A stretch of 36,716 nucleotides of DNA from Kineosporia rhizophila (GTDB lineage Bacteria > Actinomycetota > Actinomycetes > Actinomycetales > Kineosporiaceae), in contig NZ_JAJSOH010000049.1 of NCBI RefSeq assembly GCF_021277265.1, positions 1 through 36,716 on the forward strand, written 5' to 3'. This document shows, piece after piece, positions 1-7,651 of this stretch; position 1 is the stretch's first letter, and every line of letters begins with the position of its first letter. Made by a program: the position numbers and the translations under genes. The notes below the pieces were generated by a model. It searched no databases, was not told the DNA's origin, and saw only the letters and a list, made by a program, of their open reading frames with translations.

Positions 1-1
1 T

Positions 2-109
2 TCAAGCAAAAGCTTGGAGACGGCGCGGGCCGCCATCACTGCGTTTGCCACTGACCAAGACGCCGTGAAGGTTGCGGCGGTAGAAGGCGCTCTACCGCCG
101 CAACCGTGA
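2..109 (+). CDS. Possible 3' end of a gene cut by the window edge
   Basis: Frame 2 is open from the window edge to a TGA at 107-109, giving 35 codons that end in ...VEGALPPQP. It would run convergently toward the S9 hydrolase gene. The last third coincides with the hairpin at 70-105. Third positions are only moderately GC-rich, so this may simply be intergenic sequence. No family is recognisable. Confidence 0.2.
   Translation, partial: SSKSLETARAAITAFATDQDAVKVAAVEGALPPQP
70..105 (-). terminator. Hairpin terminator after the S9 hydrolase gene
   Basis: A perfect 15-bp inverted repeat (70-84 with 91-105) encloses a 6-nt loop. It lies 6 nt beyond the stop codon of the leftward S9 hydrolase gene. 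There is no U tract, which is common for actinobacterial terminators. It could also serve a rightward gene entering from the left edge. Confidence 0.7.
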
Positions 110-111
110 CC

Positions 112-2157
112 TCAACGCGCCGAGCGCTGAGGAAGGTTCTCGGCATGCCGGATCCGCACCGGTTCACTCAGGCCGGCCGGTTCGAACCCGAAGACCTGGC
201 CGTAGAACGAGAGCTCCGACTCGAACGCCCGAATGATGTTCTCGGCCCTACGGAAACCGTGCTGCTCCCCCGGGAAGAGCAGGTAGCTGTGGGGCACCTG
301 CTTCCCCGCCAGCGCGGCCACGATCATCTCGGCCTGTGCCGGGGGGACGACGGCGTCCTCCTCGCCCTGCAGGACGATCAGCGGGCGGTCGAAGCCGTCG
401 ATATGTGACAGCGGCGAACGCTCGGTGTAGACCTTCTTGGCCTGCGGCCAGGGGCCGACCAGGCCGTCGAGGTAACGGGACTCGAACTTGTGCGTGTCCT
501 CGGCCAGGGCTCCGAGGTCGGCCACCCCGTACAGACTGGCTCCGGCGGTGAACACGTCCCGCGTGGCCAGGGCGGCCAGAACTGTGTAACCACCGGCACT
601 CCCGCCCCGGATCGCCAGACGCGAGGCGTCGGCCAGGCCCTGGGCGGCCACCCAGAGAGCGGCTGCGCAGGCGTCCTCGACGTCCACGATGCCCCACGAT
701 CCGTCGAGCAGCTTGCGGTAGAGCCGGCCGTAACCCGTACTGCCGCCGTAGTTCACGTCGATGACCGCGAAACCACGGCTCGTCCAGTACTGGGTCTGGA
801 GCCGGAACGCGGAGCTGGCCGCGCTGGTGGGTCCACCGTGCACGGTCACGATCAACGGCGGGCGCTCTCCCTCAGGGGCGCGTACCGAGGCCGAGGCCGG
901 CGGGTAGAACAGCGCATGGGCATCGCGCCCGCCCACGCTGGGGAACGTCACGTGCCGGGGCACGGAGATGCCGGCTGCGTCGAGGCGATGGTCGGGGACC
1001 TCGTTCAGGATGCTCCAGCTCAGACGCTTGTCTGCGCCTACCCGGAACTCGACCACGGCCAGTTCGGCAGTGGCCTGGGCCGCCAGGGCGGTCAGTCGCG
1101 ATCCGTCCGGGGCCAGGCGGAGCTGCGCGAGGGAGACGAAGGGCAGTGCGTCGGACTCCGTCGAGTCTTCGCTGACCCGAACCAGATTGGCGCCCTTGTC
1201 GTCGGTGTAGGTCATCCAGACCAGGCGATCCCGGTCGACCACGTAGTCGCTGTCGCCGAACACCCAGGCAGGACGGCCGACCTCGTGGTGCAGCGGGAAA
1301 ATCTGGGTCAGTTGCCCACTTTCCTCCTCGACGCGGTAGACGTTCCACCACTCGGACACGTCGGAGATGACATACAGCCGTCCGTCCGGCCCGAAACTGG
1401 GTTGCATCAGGGACTGTCCGTCGCGACTGGCGGCCCGGCCGCGGCCGACCCGGGATGCCCCGGTGAGCAGACGGGCGTCGGCGGTCTGCAGGACATCACC
1501 CTCGACCAGCTCGGCCATCCACAGAGAAGTGCTGTCCCACGGCATGTTCGGGTGCTGCCACTCGATCCAGGCCAGTCGTCGGCTGTCCGGGCTGATCCGC
1601 GGGGCCGCAACGAAGTCGGTCCCGCTGACCAGCACCGTTGGCGTGGGGTCGACGGTGTCTGCGGGGGCCGCCGGGAAGGCGACGATCTCGTTGCGCACCT
1701 CGCCCGCCTCGTGCGACTCACGCACGCAGACAACGGTCTTGCCGTCGGGGGTGACCCGGCCGTCGGCGTAGCGCCAGGCCGCCTCGGCCGGCGGGACCGG
1801 GGTGATCGGCACCGGCCGCTTGCCCGGCTCGACCCGGTAGAGCCGCTGGTCGTCCCACTTCACGGCGAACACCACGTCGCCCGAGACCCACCAGGCGGCA
1901 CCGCCGTACTCGTGCACCCTCGTCCTTACGTTCCACTCCGGCCCCAGCACGTCGGTGATCGTGCCGTCGGCCGCCCGGAACACCAGTTGCTCCCGGCCGC
2001 CCTGATCCGGCCGGGCCTGGGTCCACCAGGTGCCGGTCTCGCCGGGCCAGGCCTCGACCGGGCGCACGACGCCCGAGACCAGATCGGCCGCACTGATCGG
2101 GGAGGGCCACGCGCCGTAGGGCACGACGGGGAGCTGGGAACCCGTTGAGTCGCTCAT
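112..2157 (-). CDS. S9 family peptidase (prolyl oligopeptidase-type alpha/beta hydrolase)
   Basis: The 681-residue protein has an N-terminal half of WD/beta-propeller-like repeats (for example TPDGK near 135-140, SPDSRR near 190, GPDGRLYV near 255) and a C-terminal alpha/beta-hydrolase domain. The catalytic triad can be placed at Ser520 in GGSAGGY, Asp601 in QGEEDAVVP and His633 in GEQHGFR. An HGGPT oxyanion-hole motif precedes the serine. This is the architecture of acylaminoacyl/dipeptidyl peptidase-like S9C enzymes, which cleave short peptides. No signal peptide is visible, so it is probably cytoplasmic. The ATG at 2157 is preceded by a TAGCGT box 6 nt upstream and no Shine-Dalgarno, suggesting a leaderless mRNA. 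It stands alone, followed by the hairpin at 70-105. The exact substrate cannot be told from sequence. Confidence 0.93.
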   Translation of the reverse strand: MSDSTGSQLPVVPYGAWPSPISAADLVSGVVRPVEAWPGETGTWWTQARPDQGGREQLVFRAADGTITDVLGPEWNVRTRVHEYGGAAWWVSGDVVFAVKWDDQRLYRVEPGKRPVPITPVPPAEAAWRYADGRVTPDGKTVVCVRESHEAGEVRNEIVAFPAAPADTVDPTPTVLVSGTDFVAAPRISPDSRRLAWIEWQHPNMPWDSTSLWMAELVEGDVLQTADARLLTGASRVGRGRAASRDGQSLMQPSFGPDGRLYVISDVSEWWNVYRVEEESGQLTQIFPLHHEVGRPAWVFGDSDYVVDRDRLVWMTYTDDKGANLVRVSEDSTESDALPFVSLAQLRLAPDGSRLTALAAQATAELAVVEFRVGADKRLSWSILNEVPDHRLDAAGISVPRHVTFPSVGGRDAHALFYPPASASVRAPEGERPPLIVTVHGGPTSAASSAFRLQTQYWTSRGFAVIDVNYGGSTGYGRLYRKLLDGSWGIVDVEDACAAALWVAAQGLADASRLAIRGGSAGGYTVLAALATRDVFTAGASLYGVADLGALAEDTHKFESRYLDGLVGPWPQAKKVYTERSPLSHIDGFDRPLIVLQGEEDAVVPPAQAEMIVAALAGKQVPHSYLLFPGEQHGFRRAENIIRAFESELSFYGQVFGFEPAGLSEPVRIRHAENLPQRSAR

Positions 2158-2163
2158 GCCCGC

Positions 2164-2169
2164 ACGCTA
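2164..2169 (-). promoter_or_regulatory. -10 box of a leaderless promoter for the S9 hydrolase gene
   Basis: On the minus strand TAGCGT is followed by 6 nt and then the ATG at 2157-2155. This is the spacing expected when transcription begins at the start codon. No good -35 hexamer is evident. Confidence 0.5.
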
Positions 2170-2321
2170 CTGCGATCACTGGGCGACGGTGCGGTGAGTT
2201 GTCCGGACCAGGAAGAAGCCGAGCGGGGGACGCCGACGGCCCGCCGCGCCGGACGCCGGGGATGGGAGCCGGCACCAGGCGCCGCCGCCCGACGTCCCCC
2301 GTCGGTAGCCCTGGCCTTACC

Positions 2322-3803
2322 TCACTCCGGCCTGCGGACGTTGAAGGTGTGCTCCACGTCCTGGTCGGTGCTGCCCTTGCCCTCCGGGTCGATCAGCACC
2401 CGAGCGCGGACCGAGCTGCCCTTCTTCACCTTGCTGCCGGTGAGCCAGCTGCAGTCGTCGACACCGAGCAGCTCCCGGTCGACGGTGGCGAACTTCTTGC
2501 CCTTCGCGGCCACCTGGAGCAACGCGCGGGCCGAGGCGTCACCGGTGTTGCAGACCCGGGCCCGGACCGCGCCCGAGGCCGACAGGCCGGTCTTGGACAC
2601 GGTGAGCTCGTAGTCCGGTTCCGGGCAGGCCACCTTCTGCTTCAGCAGCGCGGCCCCGGTGAGGGCCGAGTCGACCCGCAGCGTCCACGGGCCGGAACCC
2701 TTGAAGCGCACGGTGGCCGGAAGTTCCAGTTCGTCGTCACCCGACGTCAGTGCGCTGGGGTAGCTGCCGCTCAGCCGCACCGTGGCGCCCTTGGCCGAGC
2801 ACACCGCAGCCGCGGCGTTGATCGTGCCGAGGGCCAGGGGGACGGCCTCGTACCGGCTGCTGACCTCCTGGGCCGAGTCCAGGCAGTCGACGGTCACCGC
2901 GTAGTCACCCAGCTCGGCATCGGCCGGGATCTTCAGCTGGGTGGCCGGCCAGGTGCCCCCGGTGAGCTCGAGAGGCAGGCTGACGATCGCGTCCGGGTCC
3001 GCCTCCGCGCCGAGACCGCTGACGTCCTCCTCCTCGTCGCCCTCCCCGTCGTCGCCGCCCTCCCCGTCGTCGCCACCCTCGTCGTCAGGGACCGACATCG
3101 CCGGGCTCACCTCGACCCGGGCGGAGGCGGCCGGGTCCGCCGAGGCGGCGCACACGTCCACCGGCGCCACCGAGATCGTGTCGCCCGGCTTGGCCACCAC
3201 GTTGGTGACCTTGATCCGGGCCGGGTTGCCGACCGCGGTCAGCGGGACCGTCTCGTAGGAGAGGGTGACGTTCTCGTCGTCCTCACCCGGGTCCGGGTCC
3301 TCGGGATCGTCCTCCAGGCCCCGCAGGGGCGGATCGATCACGGCCCTGCGCACCTGGCCGGGCATCACCGACGAGCCCCCGCGCGACTTCACCGCGGCCA
3401 CGAAGTCCGAGTTCAGGCAGGTCACGTCGACCGTGCCCGGGCCCGTCGCGACCTCCGGCTCGTCCCAGGCGCCGGCGTCGTCCAGCCCGGCCACCGGCAG
3501 CCGCAGCCTCGCCGTGCTCCAGTTGCCCAGCTCGTCGGTGGTCATCGAGGCGAGCTGGTGGGTGGTGTCCTCGCTGTCGGTGTAGCTGATGTAGACCACC
3601 TGCTCACCGGAGCTGCTGGGGCAGCCCGTCGGTGGGCTCAGGGTGAACGACGTACCGGGCCGCACCGTCTGCACACTCAGCTCCGGGGCGGCGGCGGTAT
3701 CGGCCGCCCGAAGCGGCGCGGGCGCGGCGAGGGCCGACCCGGCGGTGGTGATCAGCACGGTGGTGAGCGTGATGGTTCCGGTGACGAGGACGCGGCGAAT
3801 CAT
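2322..3803 (-). CDS. Secreted protein with two Ig-like repeats and an acidic linker
   Basis: Unrecognised 493-residue protein. The ATG at 3803 is chosen over an in-frame upstream start because GGAGGAG lies about 9 nt before it and it opens a classic signal peptide: MIRR, a hydrophobic stretch, then a cleavage site after ALAAPA (about residue 30). The mature part contains two similar segments of about 120 residues. Each has a paired cysteine pattern, a G-W-x-L-x-(L/I)P motif and a ...V-x-V-x-C strand, and each is followed by a YE-x-VPL motif, so they are probably tandem beta-sandwich domains. Between the paired cysteines of the second sits a low-complexity run of Gly, Asp and Glu near residues 240-265. 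A distinct C-terminal region with further cysteines ends in RRPE. There is no membrane anchor or sortase motif, so it is probably exported free or loosely wall-bound. Function unknown. Confidence 0.85.
   Translation of the reverse strand: MIRRVLVTGTITLTTVLITTAGSALAAPAPLRAADTAAAPELSVQTVRPGTSFTLSPPTGCPSSSGEQVVYISYTDSEDTTHQLASMTTDELGNWSTARLRLPVAGLDDAGAWDEPEVATGPGTVDVTCLNSDFVAAVKSRGGSSVMPGQVRRAVIDPPLRGLEDDPEDPDPGEDDENVTLSYETVPLTAVGNPARIKVTNVVAKPGDTISVAPVDVCAASADPAASARVEVSPAMSVPDDEGGDDGEGGDDGEGDEEEDVSGLGAEADPDAIVSLPLELTGGTWPATQLKIPADAELGDYAVTVDCLDSAQEVSSRYEAVPLALGTINAAAAVCSAKGATVRLSGSYPSALTSGDDELELPATVRFKGSGPWTLRVDSALTGAALLKQKVACPEPDYELTVSKTGLSASGAVRARVCNTGDASARALLQVAAKGKKFATVDRELLGVDDCSWLTGSKVKKGSSVRARVLIDPEGKGSTDQDVEHTFNVRRPE
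3039..3074. repeat. Tandem 18-bp repeat (2 copies) in the secreted-protein gene
   Basis: An 18-bp unit occurs twice in perfect tandem (3039-3056 and 3057-3074). It encodes GDDGEG-type units of the acidic linker. Such in-frame repeats can change copy number by slippage without breaking the reading frame. Confidence 0.8.
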
Positions 3804-3969
3804 GGCGATGTCTCCTCCGGTGGCCTGACCCCAGACCCTCGACCGCACCGGCCGGAACCTGAACCCCAGGGTCACCCGACCGGGCCGTTCTGCGGACGGG
3901 TTTCCGCCGGGTGCACGACCCTGAGGGCCACACGCTGAGACGGTCCGGCACGGCCAGGCAAGGTGGCCC

Positions 3970-3975
3970 TAACCT
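3970..3975 (+). promoter_or_regulatory. -10 box of a leaderless promoter for ilvA
   Basis: TAACCT lies 8 nt before the ATG at 3984, and no Shine-Dalgarno sequence is present there. This supports ATG 3984 over the in-frame GTG at 3963, which would fall upstream of the -10 box. Confidence 0.5.
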
Positions 3976-3983
3976 TGCGCCTC

Positions 3984-5261
3984 ATGGCGACTGGTACCCA
4001 GCCCGCAGCGGTTACGGCGCACGACGTCGAGGATGCCCGGCACCGGCTCTCCCAGGTTCTGGCCCCCACCCCCCTGCAGCGGTCCGACCGGCTCGGTGCC
4101 CGCACGGGGGGCGAGGTCTGGCTGAAGCGGGAAGACCTGCAGCCGGTCCGCTCGTACAAGGTGCGCGGCGCCTACAACCTGATCTCGCAGCTCGGCCCGG
4201 ATGCGCGCGCGGCCGGGGTGGTCTGCGCCAGCGCCGGCAACCACGCCCAGGGCCTGGCCTACGCCTGCGCCCGGCTCGGTGTGTCCGGCCGGGTCTACCT
4301 GCCGCGCACCACGCCGCGGCAGAAGCGGGACCGGATCGCCGTGCTCGGCGGCGACCTGGTGGAGATCCGGGTGCTCGGCGACACCTACGACGACGCGGCG
4401 GCCGAGGCCGTGGCCGATGCCGCGCGTACCGGGGCCACGCTGGTGCCGGCCTTCGACCATCCGCTGACCGTGGCCGGGCAGGGCACGGCCGTCGCCGAGG
4501 CGTTCTCGCAGCTCGAGGAGCTCGGCCGGGCGCTGCCCGACATCGTGGTCATCCCGGTGGGCGGGGGAGGGCTGCTGGCCGGGGCCGCCACCTGGCTCAC
4601 CGAACGGCACCCGGAGGTACGGCTGGTGGGGGTCGAGCCCGCCGGGGCGGCCTGCATGGCGGCCGCGCTGCAGGCCGGGGAGCCGGTGACGCTGCCCGAG
4701 ATCGACGGTTTCGTCGACGGCGCCGCCGTGCGCCGGGCCGGGGCGGTCACCTATCCGATCATCCGCGACACCAAGGTCGAGGTGGTGAGCGTCGCCGAGG
4801 GCCGGGTCTGCAGCGAGATGCTCGAGCTGTACCAGGCCGACGGCATCATCGCCGAGCCGGCCGGGGCGCTGGCCGCCGCCGCTCTGGGCGAGGTGGTCCG
4901 GCCGCACCCGGAGGCGAGCGTGCTGGTGCTGCTGAGCGGGGGCAACAACGACGTCAGCCGCTACGCCGAGGTGGTCGAGCGGGCGCTGATCCACGAGGGC
5001 CGCAAGCACTACTTCCTGGTCGACTTCCCGCAGGAACCCGGCGCTCTGCGCCGATTCCTCGACGACGTGCTGGGCCCCGACGACGACATCACGCTGTTCG
5101 AGTACGTGAAGCGGAACAACCGGGAGACCGGGCCGGCGCTGGTCGGGGTCGAGCTGGGCAGCCCGGCCGACCTGCCCGCCCTGCTCGCCCGGATGGAGGC
5201 GTCCCCGCCGAACATCGAGAAGATCCCGGCGAACAGCCCACTTTTCCGTTACTTGCTCTGA
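3984..5261 (+). CDS. ilvA: Threonine ammonia-lyase (threonine deaminase), biosynthetic type
   Basis: PLP enzyme converting L-threonine to 2-oxobutanoate and ammonia, the first committed step to isoleucine. The 425-residue protein shows the PLP lysine at Lys59 in RSYKVRGAYN, the SAGNHAQG phosphate-side motif and the glycine-rich GGGGLLAG loop. A C-terminal segment from about residue 330 (HYFLVDFPQEPGALRRFL) is a single ACT-like regulatory domain, as in short actinobacterial biosynthetic forms, so feedback control by isoleucine is likely. The ATG at 3984 is preferred because of the TAACCT box 8 nt upstream; a GTG 21 nt earlier is the alternative. The stop codon is followed after one base by a 44-bp palindrome shared with the convergent gnd gene. 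No other branched-chain genes are adjacent. Confidence 0.95.
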   Translation: MATGTQPAAVTAHDVEDARHRLSQVLAPTPLQRSDRLGARTGGEVWLKREDLQPVRSYKVRGAYNLISQLGPDARAAGVVCASAGNHAQGLAYACARLGVSGRVYLPRTTPRQKRDRIAVLGGDLVEIRVLGDTYDDAAAEAVADAARTGATLVPAFDHPLTVAGQGTAVAEAFSQLEELGRALPDIVVIPVGGGGLLAGAATWLTERHPEVRLVGVEPAGAACMAAALQAGEPVTLPEIDGFVDGAAVRRAGAVTYPIIRDTKVEVVSVAEGRVCSEMLELYQADGIIAEPAGALAAAALGEVVRPHPEASVLVLLSGGNNDVSRYAEVVERALIHEGRKHYFLVDFPQEPGALRRFLDDVLGPDDDITLFEYVKRNNRETGPALVGVELGSPADLPALLARMEASPPNIEKIPANSPLFRYLL

Positions 5262-5262
5262 A

Positions 5263-5306
5263 CTGAAGACGTTTGTGGGCACCTGGGTGCCCACAAACGT
5301 CTTCAG
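5263..5306. terminator. Bidirectional terminator between ilvA and gnd
   Basis: Two perfect 21-nt arms (5263-5283 and 5286-5306) flank a TG centre, making a 44-nt uninterrupted dyad. It begins 1 nt after the ilvA stop and ends 3 nt before the gnd stop, so almost the whole intergenic space is the hairpin. T-rich and A-rich stretches inside the arms may assist termination both ways. Confidence 0.9.
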
Positions 5307-5309
5307 GTC

Positions 5310-6785
5310 TCAGGACTCGATCTCAGAGCGGTCGCCCGCCCACAGCGTGTGGAACGACCCTTCGGCGTCGACCCGGCGATAGGTGTGGGCGCCGAACAGG
5401 TCTCGCAGGCCCTGGATCAGGGCTGCGGGCAGCCGGTCGCGGCGCAGCCCGTCGTAGTAGGCCAGCGAGGACGAGAACGCCGGGGTGGCAATGCCGTTCG
5501 TGGCCGCGGCCACCACCACCCGGCGCCAGGAGTCGGCGCCCTTGCTCACCGCGTCGGCGAAGTAGGGCGCCACCAGCAGGCTCTGCAGCTGGGGGTCGTC
5601 GTCGTAGGCCTCGCGGATGCGATCCAGGAAACGCGCGCGGATGATGCAGCCGCCGCGCCAGATGGTGGCCGTCCTACCCCGGTCGATGTCCCAGCCGAAC
5701 TCGTCGCTACCGGCCTGGATGTGGTCGAAACCCTGGGCGTAGGCGACCACTTTGGAGGCGTAGAGCGCGGCCCGCACGTCTTCGACGAACGCGTCCCGGT
5801 CTTCCTCGGCGACCCAGCCGTCGCTCACGCCCGAGCCGAACGCCTGCTGGGCGGCGGCCCGCTGGGCGGCGTGCCCGGACAGCGAGCGGGCGAAGGTGGC
5901 CTCGGCGATCCCGGTGATCGGCACGCCCAGTTCGAGCGCGTTCTGCACCGTCCAGCGCCCGGTGCCCTTCTGCTCGGCCTGGTCCTGCACCACGTCGACG
6001 AAGGCCTGGCCGGTGCGGGCGTCGGTGTGGCTGAGCACGTCGGCGGTGATCTCGATCAGGAACGACTCCAGGTCGCCCTCGTTCCAGCCCCGGAAGATCT
6101 CCGCGATCTCGGCCGGGGTGGCGCCCAGGCCCTGGCGCAGCAGGTCGTAGGCCTCGGCGATGAGCTGCATGTCGGCGTACTCGATGCCGTTGTGCACCAT
6201 CTTGACGAAGTGCCCGGCGCCGTCGGGGCCGATGTGCGTGCAGCACGGCGTGCCCTCGACCTGGGCGGCGATCGACTCGAAGATCGGGCCCAGCCGGTCG
6301 TAGGCCCACTTCGAGCCGCCCGGCATGATGCTCGGCCCGAGCAGCGCGCCCTCCTCGCCACCGCTGACCCCGCAGCCGACGAAGTGCAGGCCGTGCTGTT
6401 TCAGGGCCTCCTCGCGACGCCGGGTGTCGGCGAAGTGCGCGTTGCCGGTGTCGACGACGATGTCGCCCTCCTCCAGCAGCGGCACCAGTTCGTCGATCAC
6501 CGCGTCGGTGCCGGGGCCGGCCTTGACCATGACGATGACGACGCGGGGCTTGCTCAGCGAGTCGACGAAGTCCTCGAGCGACTCGCTGGGCACGAAGGTG
6601 CCCTCGTCGCCGTGGTCGGCGACCAGACTCTCGGTGCGGGCGTGGGTGCGGTTGTGCACCGCCACCCGGTGACCGTGCCGGGCCAGGTTCCGGGCCAGGT
6701 TGCGGCCCATCACGGCCAGGCCGGTCACCCCGATCTCGGCGGATCCGGTCTTGCTGGTGACATCGGTGTCCGGGCTCGTACTCAC
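5310..6785 (-). CDS. gnd: 6-phosphogluconate dehydrogenase (decarboxylating)
   Basis: Oxidative pentose-phosphate enzyme converting 6-phosphogluconate to ribulose 5-phosphate, CO2 and NADPH. From the GTG at 6785 the protein has 491 residues, the length of the classical long NADP-dependent form. Visible landmarks are the dinucleotide motif GVTGLAVMGRNL near residues 19-30, HNRT at the end of the second beta strand (NADP preference), SGGEEGA at 141-147 and the catalytic Lys195 in GHFVKMVHNGIEYADMQ. The C-terminal all-helical domain is complete. GTG 6785 is favoured over a start 8 codons earlier because GAGGAG sits 4-5 nt before it. It lies 106 bp downstream of the PASTA gene on the same strand and may share its transcript; the palindrome at 5263-5306 ends it. 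Confidence 0.96.
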   Translation of the reverse strand: MSTSPDTDVTSKTGSAEIGVTGLAVMGRNLARNLARHGHRVAVHNRTHARTESLVADHGDEGTFVPSESLEDFVDSLSKPRVVIVMVKAGPGTDAVIDELVPLLEEGDIVVDTGNAHFADTRRREEALKQHGLHFVGCGVSGGEEGALLGPSIMPGGSKWAYDRLGPIFESIAAQVEGTPCCTHIGPDGAGHFVKMVHNGIEYADMQLIAEAYDLLRQGLGATPAEIAEIFRGWNEGDLESFLIEITADVLSHTDARTGQAFVDVVQDQAEQKGTGRWTVQNALELGVPITGIAEATFARSLSGHAAQRAAAQQAFGSGVSDGWVAEEDRDAFVEDVRAALYASKVVAYAQGFDHIQAGSDEFGWDIDRGRTATIWRGGCIIRARFLDRIREAYDDDPQLQSLLVAPYFADAVSKGADSWRRVVVAAATNGIATPAFSSSLAYYDGLRRDRLPAALIQGLRDLFGAHTYRRVDAEGSFHTLWAGDRSEIES

Positions 6786-6891
6786 CGTTCTCCTCAGGTG
6801 TCGAGACAACCAGTCCCGACAGGCTACTTACCGGTCAAGGAACCCGGCAGGCCTGAGGGTGGCCCGGAAAGGGCCAGGCAGAACGGGAATT

Positions 6892-7491
6892 TCAGCAGCG
6901 CTCCTCGTACTCCACGACCAGCATGCTGACCGGGACCCCGTCGAACGTCTCGCCGGCCTTCGGCTCCTGCGAGCAGACCCGGTAGTCGCCCAGGTTGCCG
7001 TCGACCTCGTCGCCGTCCTCCCGGTCGATGAAACGCACGCTGGCGTTGTCGCCGAGGATCTCACTGGCCATGTAGGCCGTGCGGTTCTTCAGGTCGGGCA
7101 TCTCGGTGGTGGCCTTCTTGTACAGGGCCTGGTCGCTGGAGGGGCACTTCTCGTCGATCTGGACGGCCCCGAGCTCGACCGGCTTCTCCGGGTCCTGCGA
7201 GCCGGCGCCCGGGGTCTGGAAGCAGACCACCCAGTCCTTGTCGTCGCTCCAGCGCCGGTCGCGGCCGAGCGCGTCGTGCGTCTCCACGTCGTCGAAGCCG
7301 GAGGCGTCGGCCTTGTCCTTCGCCCACTCCAGGCCCTTGCCGACCAGGTTCGGCAGCTCGGCCTTGGCGGCGGCGGTGTCGCCCCCGCCGCTGCCGATCA
7401 GCCAGAAGATCAGGATGAGCACGACAGGTGTCGCGAGCACCGCGATCAACACGATCGTCGGAGTGCTCGGACCGGTCCGTTCACCTGCCAT
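6892..7491 (-). CDS. Membrane-anchored protein with two PASTA-like domains
   Basis: The 199-residue protein has a short Pro/Thr-containing N-terminus, one transmembrane helix at about residues 11-33, and an extracytoplasmic part with two PASTA-like repeats. The first begins LPNLVGKGLEWAKDKA, the second MPDLKNRTAYMASEIL. Each continues with a V-C-x-Q-x-P-x-A-G motif typical of PASTA domains, which bind muropeptides or peptidoglycan in Stk1/PknB kinases and some penicillin-binding proteins. Paired cysteines in each repeat suggest disulfides. There is no kinase or transpeptidase domain, so it may be an accessory wall sensor or scaffold. A sigma-70-type promoter lies at 7565-7594. The PASTA call is by eye; function is inference. 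Confidence 0.8.
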   Translation of the reverse strand: MAGERTGPSTPTIVLIAVLATPVVLILIFWLIGSGGGDTAAAKAELPNLVGKGLEWAKDKADASGFDDVETHDALGRDRRWSDDKDWVVCFQTPGAGSQDPEKPVELGAVQIDEKCPSSDQALYKKATTEMPDLKNRTAYMASEILGDNASVRFIDREDGDEVDGNLGDYRVCSQEPKAGETFDGVPVSMLVVEYEERC

Positions 7492-7564
7492 CAGCGCAAC
7501 AACCCTTTCGGCCGCAGTACCCGGGTCCAGCCGGCCGCAAAACGGGGGTTCTGGGCCGTCTGGA

Positions 7565-7594
7565 ATTATCCCGGACCCGGCGGATGCATATCAA
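7565..7594 (-). promoter_or_regulatory. Consensus-like vegetative promoter for the PASTA gene
   Basis: On the minus strand TTGATA (7594-7589) and GATAAT (7570-7565) are separated by 18 bp, each matching 5 of 6 consensus positions. This is the best vegetative promoter in the window. It predicts a 5' leader of about 65 nt before the ATG at 7491 and may also transcribe gnd. Confidence 0.7.
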
Positions 7595-7651
7595 TCCGCC
7601 TCGCGGCCCCGGCCCGGCACGGATTCTGCATCAGGCCGGCCGCCGCCGGGC

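Noticed and set aside
490..2148. 552-codon open frame opposite the S9 hydrolase gene
   Set aside because: It is the complement of a gene with a clear catalytic triad; its translation is Arg/Gly/His-rich with no motif. High-GC codon bias keeps antisense frames open.
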